DNA of 25,843 nt from a virus, in IMG/VR virus record IMGVR_UViG_3300034018_000565, positions 1-25,843 of that record; one strand, given 5' to 3'. Below, in pieces: positions 13,605 through 20,272 of the stretch. A model generated the notes under the pieces. It saw only the letters and a program-made list of their open reading frames with translations. It was not told where the DNA came from and did not search any database. Both the position numbers and the translations under genes were made by a program. The number at the start of each line of letters is the position of its first letter. Positions within the stretch are counted from its first letter, which is position 1.

Positions 13605-14132
13605 ATGGACAATCGTAATGTCATTGATTATTACAAGCAATGGGAGACTGATCAAATTAAGGCTGATCTAGATACCCGCCGACTTCCTTTTATCGTTGGC
13701 TTTGAGAATATTTCAGGTGACTTTAATAAGGCTACAGGAATTAGGAATGCTAATGCATTTATGGCCAAAGAATGCTGGATTGTTGGAGCCAAGAAATGGG
13801 ATAAGCGTGGCGCTGTAGGAACTCAACACTATAATCACTTAAAGTATGCTCCAAGTCTAGATAATATCTATCTTCATGAACCACAAGTTCGTGGTGCCAG
13901 GTGGGTCGCTATTGATAATGTTCCAGGCGCTATTCCAATTACTTCATATGAATGGAAGCCAGATACATTCATGATATTTGGAGAAGAGCAGCGTGGACTA
14001 AGCCCTATGGCATTAGGTATGGCTGACGATATTGTGTATATCCCACAACTTGGTAGTGTTCGCAGTCTAAATGTTGGTACTGCAAGCGGCATTGTGATGT
14101 ATGACTATGTGACAAAACTTGGCATGGTATAA
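13605..14132 (+). CDS. SpoU/TrmH-family RNA 2'-O-methyltransferase
   Basis: The 175-residue protein, preceded by AAGGAG, shows the three SPOUT motifs: GFENISGDFNKATGIRNANAF (motif 1 region), FGEEQRGLS (125-133) and IPQLGSVRSLNVGTASGI (146-163) with the trefoil-knot SAM site. Members methylate a ribose in tRNA or rRNA. With eight phage tRNAs in the same block, tRNA maturation is an attractive role, but rRNA (for example resistance to a ribosome-targeting defence) is equally compatible. Its stop overlaps the next -10 box. Confidence 0.88.
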   Translation: MDNRNVIDYYKQWETDQIKADLDTRRLPFIVGFENISGDFNKATGIRNANAFMAKECWIVGAKKWDKRGAVGTQHYNHLKYAPSLDNIYLHEPQVRGARWVAIDNVPGAIPITSYEWKPDTFMIFGEEQRGLSPMALGMADDIVYIPQLGSVRSLNVGTASGIVMYDYVTKLGMV

Positions 14133-14139
14133 TTAATTG
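14125..14139 (+). promoter_or_regulatory. Leaderless-type promoter (TGGTATAAT) for the GTG start at 14139
   Basis: Extended -10 TGG-TATAAT at 14125-14133, five bases before GTG 14139, overlapping the stop of the SpoU gene. No ribosome site lies between. Confidence 0.6.
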
Positions 14140-14777
14140 TGGCTGAAAAAACATATAAACCTACAGATGGAATGGCTTCTGCAGCACGCAGAGCATTAAA
14201 ATGGAAAGAAGAAGGTAAGCGCGGTGGAACAACCGTGGGACTTGCCAGAGCAAATCAATTAGTAAAGAAAGAGTCTTTATCTCAAAGTACCGTGATGAGA
14301 ATGCATAGTTTTTTCTCACGGCACGCTGTTGATAAAAAGGCTACTGGATTTAATTCAGGAGAAGAAGGTTTCCCCAGTCCTGGCAGAGTGGCCTGGGATT
14401 TATGGGGCGGTGATGCTGGAGCATCATGGTCTAAACAGAAAAGGGATCAAATAATGAATGAAAGAATGAATAAGTCTATATGGTCAGGTGTTTTCTTTCC
14501 AGCAGATGAGCCAGAAGAAATGGCTTTAATTGCGGAAGACCCAGAGGACGCACCACTTGATGTGGAAGTAGTAGACACCGACTTTGAGGTGCAGCGCGAA
14601 TCTATCACAGAAAATGATTCTGTCACAAACGAGGTAGAAGAAACCCCAGATATTAATGACGAGTCTAATACAGAAATTCAAAATGTAGATACTGGAAAAT
14701 CGGATAATGTTGAATTGTCTGACGCTGCAATTGATTCAGAGCCAGTAGTTGAGCAACCTGAAGTAACAGAGCAATAG
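14139..14777 (+). CDS. Conserved phage protein with RGGT...LWGGDAG domain and acidic tail
   Basis: GTG start at 14139. Residues 1-110 form a domain with MASAARRALKWKEEGKRGGT, VGLARANQLV, LSQSTVMRMHSFFSRHAVDK, FPSPGRVAWDLWGGDAGASW. I recall this domain in many phage proteins, often N-terminal to head-maturation protease modules. It is followed by NKSIWSGVFF (the W-x-G-x-F motif shared with two other proteins here) and an ~90-residue acidic, low-complexity tail rich in Glu, Asp and Thr. A scaffold or head-assembly role is possible. Not a recognised enzyme. Confidence 0.65.
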   Translation: MAEKTYKPTDGMASAARRALKWKEEGKRGGTTVGLARANQLVKKESLSQSTVMRMHSFFSRHAVDKKATGFNSGEEGFPSPGRVAWDLWGGDAGASWSKQKRDQIMNERMNKSIWSGVFFPADEPEEMALIAEDPEDAPLDVEVVDTDFEVQRESITENDSVTNEVEETPDINDESNTEIQNVDTGKSDNVELSDAAIDSEPVVEQPEVTEQ

Positions 14778-14794
14778 ATAATTAAGGAGCCACA

Positions 14795-15187
14795 ATGAGA
14801 GTACTTATTGCTGGCAGCCGTAATTGGGTTGATTACAACGAGATAATGCGTAAAATTACTGTAACTCTAGATGAGTGGGTTTCCTCTAATCCAGACAACA
14901 GGAGAATAACTTTTGTACACACCGCATCATCTCCTGCCGAAAATATGATTACTGAATATATTGGTAAAGTAGAAAAATTAATTAGGCAAAAGGGATACGA
15001 CATTGATGAGCAACTTGTTCGCCCAAAGCGTGGGGAACAATGGCAAGGCAGACTATCAATAGATGATATATCTAAACTTAATGTTGATAAGTCAATAATG
15101 TTCATCAGAGATTCTTGTAAAAAGACAGAGAATATTGCTACTATTACTAGTGCAATGGGTATTCCTACGGATATTGTGAAAGGGTGA
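14795..15187 (+). CDS. YspA/SLOG-family nucleotide-binding protein
   Basis: AAGGAG five bases before ATG 14795. The 130-residue product opens MRVLIAGSRNWVDYNEI, the signature of the DUF2493/YspA-like SLOG domain, a Rossmann-type fold related to LOG and DprA that binds nucleotide or ADP-ribose ligands. The middle contains KRGEQWQGRLSIDD and a late SIMFIRDS strand. SLOG proteins are seen in phages and defence systems as ligand sensors or NAD-derivative enzymes. The stop overlaps the next start (TGATG). Confidence 0.7.
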   Translation: MRVLIAGSRNWVDYNEIMRKITVTLDEWVSSNPDNRRITFVHTASSPAENMITEYIGKVEKLIRQKGYDIDEQLVRPKRGEQWQGRLSIDDISKLNVDKSIMFIRDSCKKTENIATITSAMGIPTDIVKG

Positions 15188-15562
15188 TGATGATGCCAAA
15201 AGGAGATCTTTTCTCGTCTATCGCGTCGTGATCAGAACTATCTTGATCTAGCACTAAATGCAGCACAGTCATCAGATTGTAGAATGAAGCACGGTGCAGT
15301 TATTGTGAAGGGTGGAAGAGTTATTAGTATTGGTATTAATAAGAATCGCAACCACCCCACCGTGGTTTCATCAGAACATATTAAGACACATTGTTCTATA
15401 CATGCAGAAATTGATGCATTGCGTAAGGTAAAAAATCCCAAGGGTGCCACTATTTATGTGGCAAGGGTTAATAGGAAGGGTCAGGATAGATTGTCCAGAC
15501 CATGTGACCGCTGTCACAGCGCTATCCGTGAAGCGGGTATTAGGAAAGTAGTTTATACATGA
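15187..15562 (+). CDS. Zinc-dependent dCMP/cytidine deaminase-like protein with a +1 frame break
   Basis: The catalytic part shows HAE (CSIHAEIDAL) and PCxxC (SRPCDRCHSAIREAG), the zinc site of the deoxycytidylate/cytidine deaminase superfamily. The helix expected before the core, RDQNYLDLALNAAQSSDC, is encoded just upstream of ATG 15284 but in a frame with no start codon. The ATG triplet at 15187-15195, coupled to the preceding stop, enters another frame that ends at TGA 15229. One extra base within 15205-15228, for example in TTTT 15209-15212, reconciles them. Either a +1 frameshift, an indel mutation or a sequencing error. If functional, about 124 aa. Confidence 0.7.
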
Positions 15563-15708
15563 GTGATATTAGAAATATAGAAGTACTTTTAGATGGTATT
15601 AGAGAAGAACTGTCAAGAATACGAATCGTTCTTGAGCAGGATGCATATAAGAAGACAATGACTCTACAGAAAGTGAATGATGAAAACTTTAACACTAAAC
15701 TATTCTGA
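15559..15708 (+). CDS. Small helical protein, 49 aa
   Basis: ATGA overlap with the deaminase stop. The product contains NIEVLLDGIREELSRIRIVLEQ, an amphipathic helix with coiled-coil character. It overlaps the next gene by 29 bases. Unknown function. Confidence 0.5.
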   Translation: MSDIRNIEVLLDGIREELSRIRIVLEQDAYKKTMTLQKVNDENFNTKLF

Positions 15709-15913
15709 GGCCCACGATTTTGTGGGGGAAAATAGCCATCGTGGATATTTCTGGGATGGATGGAGCATTAATAGATGGGTTCCAAATCCTTCTGGATATA
15801 TGTCCCGTGATGGAGAATTCCGTCATGGTAAGTGGGGTATGCGTTTTACATTCCCAGTAAATAATGATGGATTCTGGAATGTAAAGGTTCCTGCTAATGT
15901 CGAATATAATTGA
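15680..15913 (+). CDS. Aromatic-rich small protein, 77 aa
   Basis: Two adjacent ATGs (15677, 15680); either could be used. The product is rich in Trp, Tyr and Gly (GYFWDGWSINRWVPNPSGYM, GKWGMRFTFPVNNDGFWNV), suggesting a compact beta fold. It lies in the overlapping run leading into the WhiB gene. Not recognised. Confidence 0.5.
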   Translation: MKTLTLNYSEAHDFVGENSHRGYFWDGWSINRWVPNPSGYMSRDGEFRHGKWGMRFTFPVNNDGFWNVKVPANVEYN

Positions 15914-16232
15914 GGAATTAGGATTAGATCCAGATAATGTTAAATGGTATCAGTTAGCAGCATGTTCTGGTGGTGATATCAACATGTTTTATGATGACTA
16001 TGAAACAGATAAATTTTTAGCAGAACAGGTAGATGAGATGTGCATTCATTGTCCAGTCTCATCACAATGCTATAATGAAGGTATAAATAATAAAGAAAAA
16101 GGGGTCTGGGGAGGCATCTATCTAGACCTTGGAAGAGTAGACAAAGAGTATAACAATCATAAAACTCCAGAAGTATGGAAAAGACTAAAGGATATACATG
16201 GATCAAGTATTCTACACAAAAGAGATGGCTAA
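15897..16232 (+). CDS. WhiB-like iron-sulfur transcription factor
   Basis: The 111-residue protein has four conserved cysteines, Cys23 (LAACSGG), Cys49 and Cys52 (MCIHCPV) and Cys58 (SQCYN), in the CxnCx2Cx5C spacing of the WhiB [4Fe-4S] domain, then the GVWGG turn (69-73). WhiB proteins are restricted to actinobacteria and their phages and regulate transcription by binding sigma factor region 4. Phage copies can act as decoys for a host WhiB and can block septation or superinfection. The C-terminal basic tail is short. This is the strongest host marker in the window. Confidence 0.9.
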   Translation: MSNIIEELGLDPDNVKWYQLAACSGGDINMFYDDYETDKFLAEQVDEMCIHCPVSSQCYNEGINNKEKGVWGGIYLDLGRVDKEYNNHKTPEVWKRLKDIHGSSILHKRDG

Positions 16233-16443
16233 AGCCATAAGAGAAGTTAAGGCTCCATATCCAGGTATTAAAATGGATATTAGAAAAAGGCCAAACTATA
16301 TTGCACTAACCATTCATGAGGATAATATCATGGAGTTTTCTGAAGAAAAAAGAGTTAATATCATGGAGTACTTGCTTAAAGTAAGATCTATGGTTCAGAA
16401 TTTTGGAGTTAGGTGTGAAATAGAAGGCATAAATTATGTCTAA
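16198..16443 (+). CDS. Unknown small protein, 81 aa
   Basis: AAAGGA five bases before ATG 16198; overlaps the WhiB end by 35 bases. The mixed alpha/beta product (GIKMDIRKRPNYIALTIHED, KRVNIMEYLLKVRSMVQ) has no recognised motif. The strand-helix order is compatible with a small ferredoxin-like fold. Confidence 0.5.
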   Translation: MDQVFYTKEMAKAIREVKAPYPGIKMDIRKRPNYIALTIHEDNIMEFSEEKRVNIMEYLLKVRSMVQNFGVRCEIEGINYV

Positions 16444-16633
16444 AAGATCTATTCATCACTTCATAGTTTATATTCAGGATGAAGAATGCTACGGTGTTAC
16501 AGAAAGCATGGGAGCATTCGCTAGTTTAGTTAAATATAATAAGAACGGGATTGAATATAAAGTAATGATGTTAAATGAAGATCTTATTTTTATAGAAAAT
16601 ATCAACATAGGCTTAGAGGAAGAGGAATTTTAA
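16436..16633 (+). CDS. Unknown small protein, 65 aa
   Basis: Overlaps both neighbours (start inside the previous gene; last A shared with the next ATG). Beta-rich (SIHHFIVYIQDEECYGV, GIEYKVMMLNEDLIFIENI) with an acidic end. No family recognised. Confidence 0.5.
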   Translation: MSKRSIHHFIVYIQDEECYGVTESMGAFASLVKYNKNGIEYKVMMLNEDLIFIENINIGLEEEEF

Positions 16634-16863
16634 TGGTTTGCTACTCCTGTGGACAACCAAAAAATGAATTGCAGCCGCGCAAGTCGGCTCTTTTGGCAGG
16701 AATTAATTTGCTTCTGTGCAAAAATTGTATAGAATCTAAATACGAACCCAGATGGATAATTATTTTGGCTGGAAGAAAGAATGGCCCAGTATCTGTTAGG
16801 GAATACATTGTAAGGCATAGGTATGTCGGCAAAGAGATATCAGCGAGTGAACTCATCACATAA
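16633..16863 (+). CDS. Zinc-knuckle protein, 76 aa
   Basis: TAATG overlap with the previous gene. CYSCGQPK at the start and LLLCKNCIESK about 25 residues later form a two-CxxC zinc ribbon, followed by a beta-rich part (PRWIIILAG) and VREYIVRHRYVG. Similar 'CYSCGxxK ... CxxC' proteins recur in actinophages. Role unknown, possibly nucleic-acid binding. Confidence 0.6.
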   Translation: MVCYSCGQPKNELQPRKSALLAGINLLLCKNCIESKYEPRWIIILAGRKNGPVSVREYIVRHRYVGKEISASELIT

Positions 16864-17101
16864 CTTAAAATGTGAAGATATAATATCTGAGATTAATTCT
16901 TTAGTTAAAAAGATTAAAAGCGGAACCGCTACTGTAAAAGATTTACAAATTTGTGAAAAACTTACGGATGTTTTACAAAATGTATTAAAGGGATTCTCCG
17001 ATGTGGACGCATTTGATAGATGGGTGGCAAAAGAGACAATAGAAATGTCTCGTTACACCTGTAAAAAGTATGGGTCCAAGCCCGTGAATGATAAAATATA
17101 G
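16823..17101 (+). CDS. Helical protein, 92 aa
   Basis: Starts inside the zinc-knuckle gene (ATG 16823, AAGG upstream). Predicted helical with IISEINSLVKKIKSGTATV and LQICEKLTDVLQNVLKGF. No known motif. Ends at the extended -10 box noted after it. Confidence 0.5.
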   Translation: MSAKRYQRVNSSHNLKCEDIISEINSLVKKIKSGTATVKDLQICEKLTDVLQNVLKGFSDVDAFDRWVAKETIEMSRYTCKKYGSKPVNDKI

Positions 17102-17148
17102 ATATATTATATTATCTGGGGTGAATAACCATCTTTTCTGATGCTGTA
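17089..17148 (+). promoter_or_regulatory. Possible promoter before the membrane-protein pair
   Basis: TGA-TAAAAT (17089-17097) resembles the other extended -10 boxes and is followed by AT-rich DNA and GGGGTGAA, leaving about 45 bases of leader before ATG 17149. No -35 box is clear. Confidence 0.3.
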
Positions 17149-17418
17149 ATGATAGCGCTGATAGGATTAGTGGGAACTATATTTACTGGCGCTATAGTAA
17201 AATATTTTGATTATAGATTAAACAAAATCAAACATGATTTTGATGAAAGAGTTCACCTTAGATCAAGCAACAATGAAGATTTGAAGATGCTAAAAGATGA
17301 ACTTGAGAATAGAAAGCAAGAAATTAGAATCTTAGAAGAAGAATTGGATGAGTGGAAGGGAAAGTATTATGAGATACTTGAACATCTTATCGAATTGCGG
17401 GGTAAATTAAGTGATTAG
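17149..17418 (+). CDS. N-terminal membrane anchor with coiled coil, 89 aa
   Basis: Start at ATG 17149; an in-frame stop just upstream excludes longer forms. Residues 1-19 are a transmembrane segment (ALIGLVGTIFTGAIV), residues 25-85 a charged coiled coil (KMLKDELENRKQEIRILEEE). Same architecture as the protein at 6835. The following gene is also a membrane protein overlapping by eight bases. A lysis-cassette role (i-spanin-like) is possible but actinobacterial hosts lack a classical outer membrane, so I leave it open. Confidence 0.6.
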   Translation: MIALIGLVGTIFTGAIVKYFDYRLNKIKHDFDERVHLRSSNNEDLKMLKDELENRKQEIRILEEELDEWKGKYYEILEHLIELRGKLSD

Positions 17419-17641
17419 TAAGTTTATCGGTCTTTCAGTACTAGCATTCTGTCTAATTATTTCAGTACTTAGGGTGCTTGGAATTATGGATGGAGACTTT
17501 ATCATTCCACTTATATTGCTAAGTCAACTTCTTATTCTAGGATACCTAGTTCAATTAGTACAATTAGTGGCTAAAGATATAGTAATACGGTATACTAGAA
17601 ACAGCACACCACCATCAACTCAACTACATACCTGGAACTAA
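17411..17641 (+). CDS. Two-segment membrane protein, 76 aa (holin-like size)
   Basis: GTG start at 17411 overlapping the previous gene. Two hydrophobic stretches, IGLSVLAFCLIISVLRVLGI and FIIPLILLSQLLILGYLVQL, are separated by a short MDGD turn and followed by a polar tail. Size and topology fit class II holins, but small two-helix proteins are common in phages and no lysin is adjacent. Confidence 0.55.
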   Translation: MISKFIGLSVLAFCLIISVLRVLGIMDGDFIIPLILLSQLLILGYLVQLVQLVAKDIVIRYTRNSTPPSTQLHTWN

Positions 17642-17642
17642 T

Positions 17643-18176
17643 ATGACATGCATAGTTGCTATATCTCACAATGACCGTGTTTATATGGGTGGTGACGCTG
17701 CTTCTGTAGATGAAGATTCTTCTTTAATATCTTCTAGGAAAGAACCTAAAATCTTTATAAAGAATGGATACCTACTAGGATATGCTGGAAGTTTTAGATT
17801 CGGTAAAGTTCTTCAGCACACCTTTAATCCTCCAAAACTTTCTGATGATGACATAGATAAATTTCTAAATACTACATTCGTAAATTCTCTTAGGGAATGT
17901 TGTGAATTAAATAAGGTAGATCCTGGATCAGAAGAAGATTCTTCAGAGATGCTTATAGGAGTTGCTGGTAGGGTATTTGAGTTTTGTAATGATTGGCATT
18001 TTGGTGAGGATATAAATAACTTTAATGCTATAGGATCGGGAACAAAATTTGCTCTAGGATCTTTATATTCTACTAGACGATTAAGGTCACCTAATGCTAG
18101 AATACAACTAGCGCTTGAATCAGCAGAAAGATTTTCTACATCCGTTAGAGGTCCATTTACTATATTGGAGTTGTAA
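17643..18176 (+). CDS. Proteasome beta-like Ntn hydrolase
   Basis: The product begins MTCIVAISHNDRVYMGGDAA; removing Met1 exposes Thr2 as an N-terminal nucleophile, with Asp18 and Lys36 (EPKIF) in positions corresponding to proteasome/HslV Asp17 and Lys33, and LLGYAGSFRFG matching the GxAGxxxxG loop. At 177 residues it is the size of HslV. No propeptide is seen. Homologues in phages and bacteria occur without a partner ATPase. It may be a self-compartmentalising protease or have diverged; an unfoldase is not seen in this window. Actinobacteria have true proteasomes, so interference with or use of the host ring ATPase is conceivable. Confidence 0.82.
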   Translation: MTCIVAISHNDRVYMGGDAASVDEDSSLISSRKEPKIFIKNGYLLGYAGSFRFGKVLQHTFNPPKLSDDDIDKFLNTTFVNSLRECCELNKVDPGSEEDSSEMLIGVAGRVFEFCNDWHFGEDINNFNAIGSGTKFALGSLYSTRRLRSPNARIQLALESAERFSTSVRGPFTILEL

Positions 18177-18367
18177 TGCTAGATGCCAGAGGTCTACCGA
18201 CCCCAGAGTGTCCTAGTTGTGGAAGTTGGTTACTTAAGGTAACCCTGAACTTTGATGAAGAATATAATATAGTTTCTTATTTACTTGATGGAGAGTGTGC
18301 CATGTGTGGTACACTTCTTACTGTACCCACCCCACTAGATCATCCAGATTATGAGGAGATGTTGTGA
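18176..18367 (+). CDS. Zinc-ribbon protein, 63 aa
   Basis: TAATG overlap with the protease gene. ECPSCGSWLLKV and ECAMCGTLLTV are two CxxCG knuckles about 28 residues apart, a classical zinc ribbon. Stand-alone phage zinc ribbon with unknown partner. Confidence 0.65.
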   Translation: MLDARGLPTPECPSCGSWLLKVTLNFDEEYNIVSYLLDGECAMCGTLLTVPTPLDHPDYEEML

Positions 18368-18819
18368 AAACAGCAGTCATATTCGATATGGACGGCACCC
18401 TTGCAGATGTGTCGTCTATTCGTCATTATCTAACTAAATATGATGAGGGAAAGCGTCGGGTAATCAAGCACTTTGACAATTTCCATGCTGAATCAGTTAA
18501 TGTTCCTCCGCATAGTCATGTAGTAAATGCTGCTCAAGTTGCACATATGCTAGGACATGCGGTGCTAGTTGTTACTGCCCGTAAGCATATGTGGAGAAAT
18601 CATACGGCATGGTGGCTCGCTATGCATGATGTTCCTAGCGATATGCTAATGATGCGCGGGGATGAAGACAATCGTAAAGACTATGAAGTAAAGAAAGATA
18701 TGCTTGACACGCTCCGTAAGGCATACGATATAATTCATGCATGGGATGATAATCCAAGCATTATCAAACTATGGCAGGAAAATAATATTCCAACTACAGT
18801 AGTTCCAGGATGGGAGTAA
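18364..18819 (+). CDS. HAD phosphatase (polynucleotide 3'-phosphatase-like)
   Basis: GTG start at 18364 overlapping the previous stop. The 151-residue protein has HAD motif I FDMDGTLAD (Asp8 nucleophile, Asp10), motif II VVTARK, and motif IV WDDNPS, with MMRGDEDNRKDYEVKKDML between, which is characteristic of the phosphatase half of T4 polynucleotide kinase (PseT). The kinase half is absent. Likely removes 3'-phosphates from RNA or DNA ends, useful for repairing cleaved tRNA when paired with a ligase; no ligase is visible here. A nucleotidase role is the alternative. Confidence 0.8.
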   Translation: MKTAVIFDMDGTLADVSSIRHYLTKYDEGKRRVIKHFDNFHAESVNVPPHSHVVNAAQVAHMLGHAVLVVTARKHMWRNHTAWWLAMHDVPSDMLMMRGDEDNRKDYEVKKDMLDTLRKAYDIIHAWDDNPSIIKLWQENNIPTTVVPGWE

Positions 18820-18821
18820 TA

Positions 18822-18878
18822 ATGGACGGCATCGATGACTACTTTGAGATGAAGTGGAAGCACCGTGATTATTCGTAA
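18822..18878 (+). CDS. Very small ORF, 18 aa
   Basis: ATG 18822 lies two bases after the HAD stop with GGGAG just upstream, and the ORF (MDGIDDYFEMKWKHRDYS) ends inside the next gene. It may be a translated micro-ORF coupling the two genes, but length makes it uncertain. Confidence 0.3.
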   Translation: MDGIDDYFEMKWKHRDYS

Positions 18879-19314
18879 TGCTGTTAAGTGTAACAATTGC
18901 CAGGAAGTTCTTCAGTCCACCCATGTTCACGACTATGTTGAATGTATGTGTCAGGAGACTATGGTCGATGGCGGTAATGAATACTTTAGGTATGGTGGAA
19001 ATGATGTAGAAACCCTATTCGTAGAAACCCATAGCCCATATGTACCACATTCTGTACAACTTGAGAATAGTGATGTTGTTCTAGCCGCCCACCACCCTGA
19101 TACATGTGTTGGATCTGTTTGTGCATTGCATAAGCGAACAGACCACTCAATGCGTGAGTGGGAGCAGGGTCTTGAAATGATTGGAAAGGTATTCATCATG
19201 ACAAGAATCTGTCCACATGGTATTACTCATACCGATCCAGACGACTTTTTTGTGTATGACATTGACTATTGCAAGGAATGTGACCCTCCTCGTAAGGAGG
19301 TTATATATGCATGA
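18865..19314 (+). CDS. DUF7695-like zinc protein, 149 aa
   Basis: GTG start at 18865. The N-terminus IIRNAVKCNNCQEVLQSTH, HDYVECMCQETMVDGGNEYFR is the pattern RNAxxCxxC...HDxxxCxCxxxxVDGGxxYxR of a phage/bacterial zinc family I associate with DUF7695. The second half (HHPDTCVGSVCALHKRTDHSMREWEQ and ICPHGITHTDPDDF) is another cysteine/histidine-rich module that I recall as a separate actinophage protein, so this may be a fusion. AAGGAGG near its 3' end serves the next gene. Confidence 0.65.
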   Translation: MIIRNAVKCNNCQEVLQSTHVHDYVECMCQETMVDGGNEYFRYGGNDVETLFVETHSPYVPHSVQLENSDVVLAAHHPDTCVGSVCALHKRTDHSMREWEQGLEMIGKVFIMTRICPHGITHTDPDDFFVYDIDYCKECDPPRKEVIYA

Positions 19315-19558
19315 CGATCTTTGTCCACAGGCATATCCTTATGGACGAGATGATGATCTAGACTCCTTCTTTGGTAAGAATGATTGGGATTGTCGATGTG
19401 AACTTATTTCACAGATTAGAGTAGATGAGCGTGCCCAGATCATTGAATTAATTGAGGGGCTGCCATGTAAGTGTGAGTCTGGTAGTGATTATTGTGATGG
19501 ACATACAGACGCTATTAACGCTATTGAAGCGATAGATATAGATAGGATTTTACCATGA
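19307..19558 (+). CDS. 'HDxLCP' small cysteine protein, copy 1 (83 aa)
   Basis: AAGGAGG (19294-19300) six bases before ATG 19307. Starts MHDDLCPQAYPYG and has DWDCRCELISQIRVDERAQIIE, CKCESGSDYCDGHTDAINAIE. The order HDxxCP, C-x-C-x-L-I, R-x-DER is shared with the two following genes, so they form a tandem paralogous set. Cysteines suggest zinc binding. The family is common in actinophages, function unknown. Confidence 0.65.
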   Translation: MHDDLCPQAYPYGRDDDLDSFFGKNDWDCRCELISQIRVDERAQIIELIEGLPCKCESGSDYCDGHTDAINAIEAIDIDRILP

Positions 19559-19806
19559 CCCACGACCCGATGTGCCCCTGTGCGCCAATAAATCCTATTC
19601 GCCCTGGTGCTGTGCATACGACTAATACGGCATCATGTCAATGTGTGCGGCTTATTCAGGCTAGGGCAGACGAGCGGAAGAAAACTATTATTGATTGCAT
19701 CGAAATAGTTAAGGGCGCAGATCGTCGCTCTGCTGACAATGGTTTTTCTCGCGTTGGACCACTTGAGATCATAGCCGCAATGAGGGCGCTACAGAGGAAA
19801 TCATGA
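19555..19806 (+). CDS. 'HDxLCP' small cysteine protein, copy 2 (83 aa)
   Basis: ATGA overlap with copy 1. MTHDPMCPCAPINP, CQCVRLIQARADERKKTIIDCIE repeat the plan of copy 1 and end with IIAAMRALQRK. Tandem duplication with strong divergence outside the motif. Confidence 0.65.
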   Translation: MTHDPMCPCAPINPIRPGAVHTTNTASCQCVRLIQARADERKKTIIDCIEIVKGADRRSADNGFSRVGPLEIIAAMRALQRKS

Positions 19807-20060
19807 ATCACGACCCGCTATGTCCTATAATTAGCACAACATGTATAGATGGACCACATGTGCTAATTTTAGAGGCTGCTTTAGGATATTATCTATGCGA
19901 TTCCTGTCAGCGTGAATGTCAATGTGATTTAATTTCTAGGGTAGAAGACAGATGCACCCCTAATTATTTTCGTAAGCGCATAGAAAAGTTAATAACAAAG
20001 GCCAACCTATGGAGAGATGAAAACGTAGAACTAAGAAAACAACTAAAGGAACTTAAATGA
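19803..20060 (+). CDS. 'HDxLCP' small cysteine protein, copy 3 (85 aa)
   Basis: ATGA overlap with copy 2. MNHDPLCPIIST, then CDSCQRECQCDLISRVEDRC and a basic coiled-coil end (ANLWRDENVELRKQLKELK). Has an extra CDSC knuckle compared with copies 1 and 2. The next gene also begins MTHDTM, possibly a relic of the same N-terminus. Confidence 0.65.
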   Translation: MNHDPLCPIISTTCIDGPHVLILEAALGYYLCDSCQRECQCDLISRVEDRCTPNYFRKRIEKLITKANLWRDENVELRKQLKELK

Positions 20061-20272
20061 CTCATGATACTATGCGTGCTAAGGTTACTCTAAAGAAGCG
20101 GCCTGGAAACACAGAAGTATTTGATATCCTGTGGGAAGAAAACGGGGTTGAGAAGAATGTCGGTACAGGACAATATATTGAATCAGCCATCTGGTTTTAC
20201 ATGCAGGAAAAAGATCTTGACATATGGATTGATGATGGAGATAATATAACTCAACTAAGAGGAGATTGGTGA
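20057..20272 (+). CDS. Unknown small protein, 71 aa
   Basis: ATGA overlap with copy 3. Begins MTHDTMRAKVTLKKRPGN and then is beta-rich (EVFDILWEENGVEKNVGTGQYI, DIWIDDGDNITQL). Resembles a small DUF1508-like or double-stranded beta fold, not certain. Its stop shares a base with the next ATG. Confidence 0.5.
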   Translation: MTHDTMRAKVTLKKRPGNTEVFDILWEENGVEKNVGTGQYIESAIWFYMQEKDLDIWIDDGDNITQLRGDW

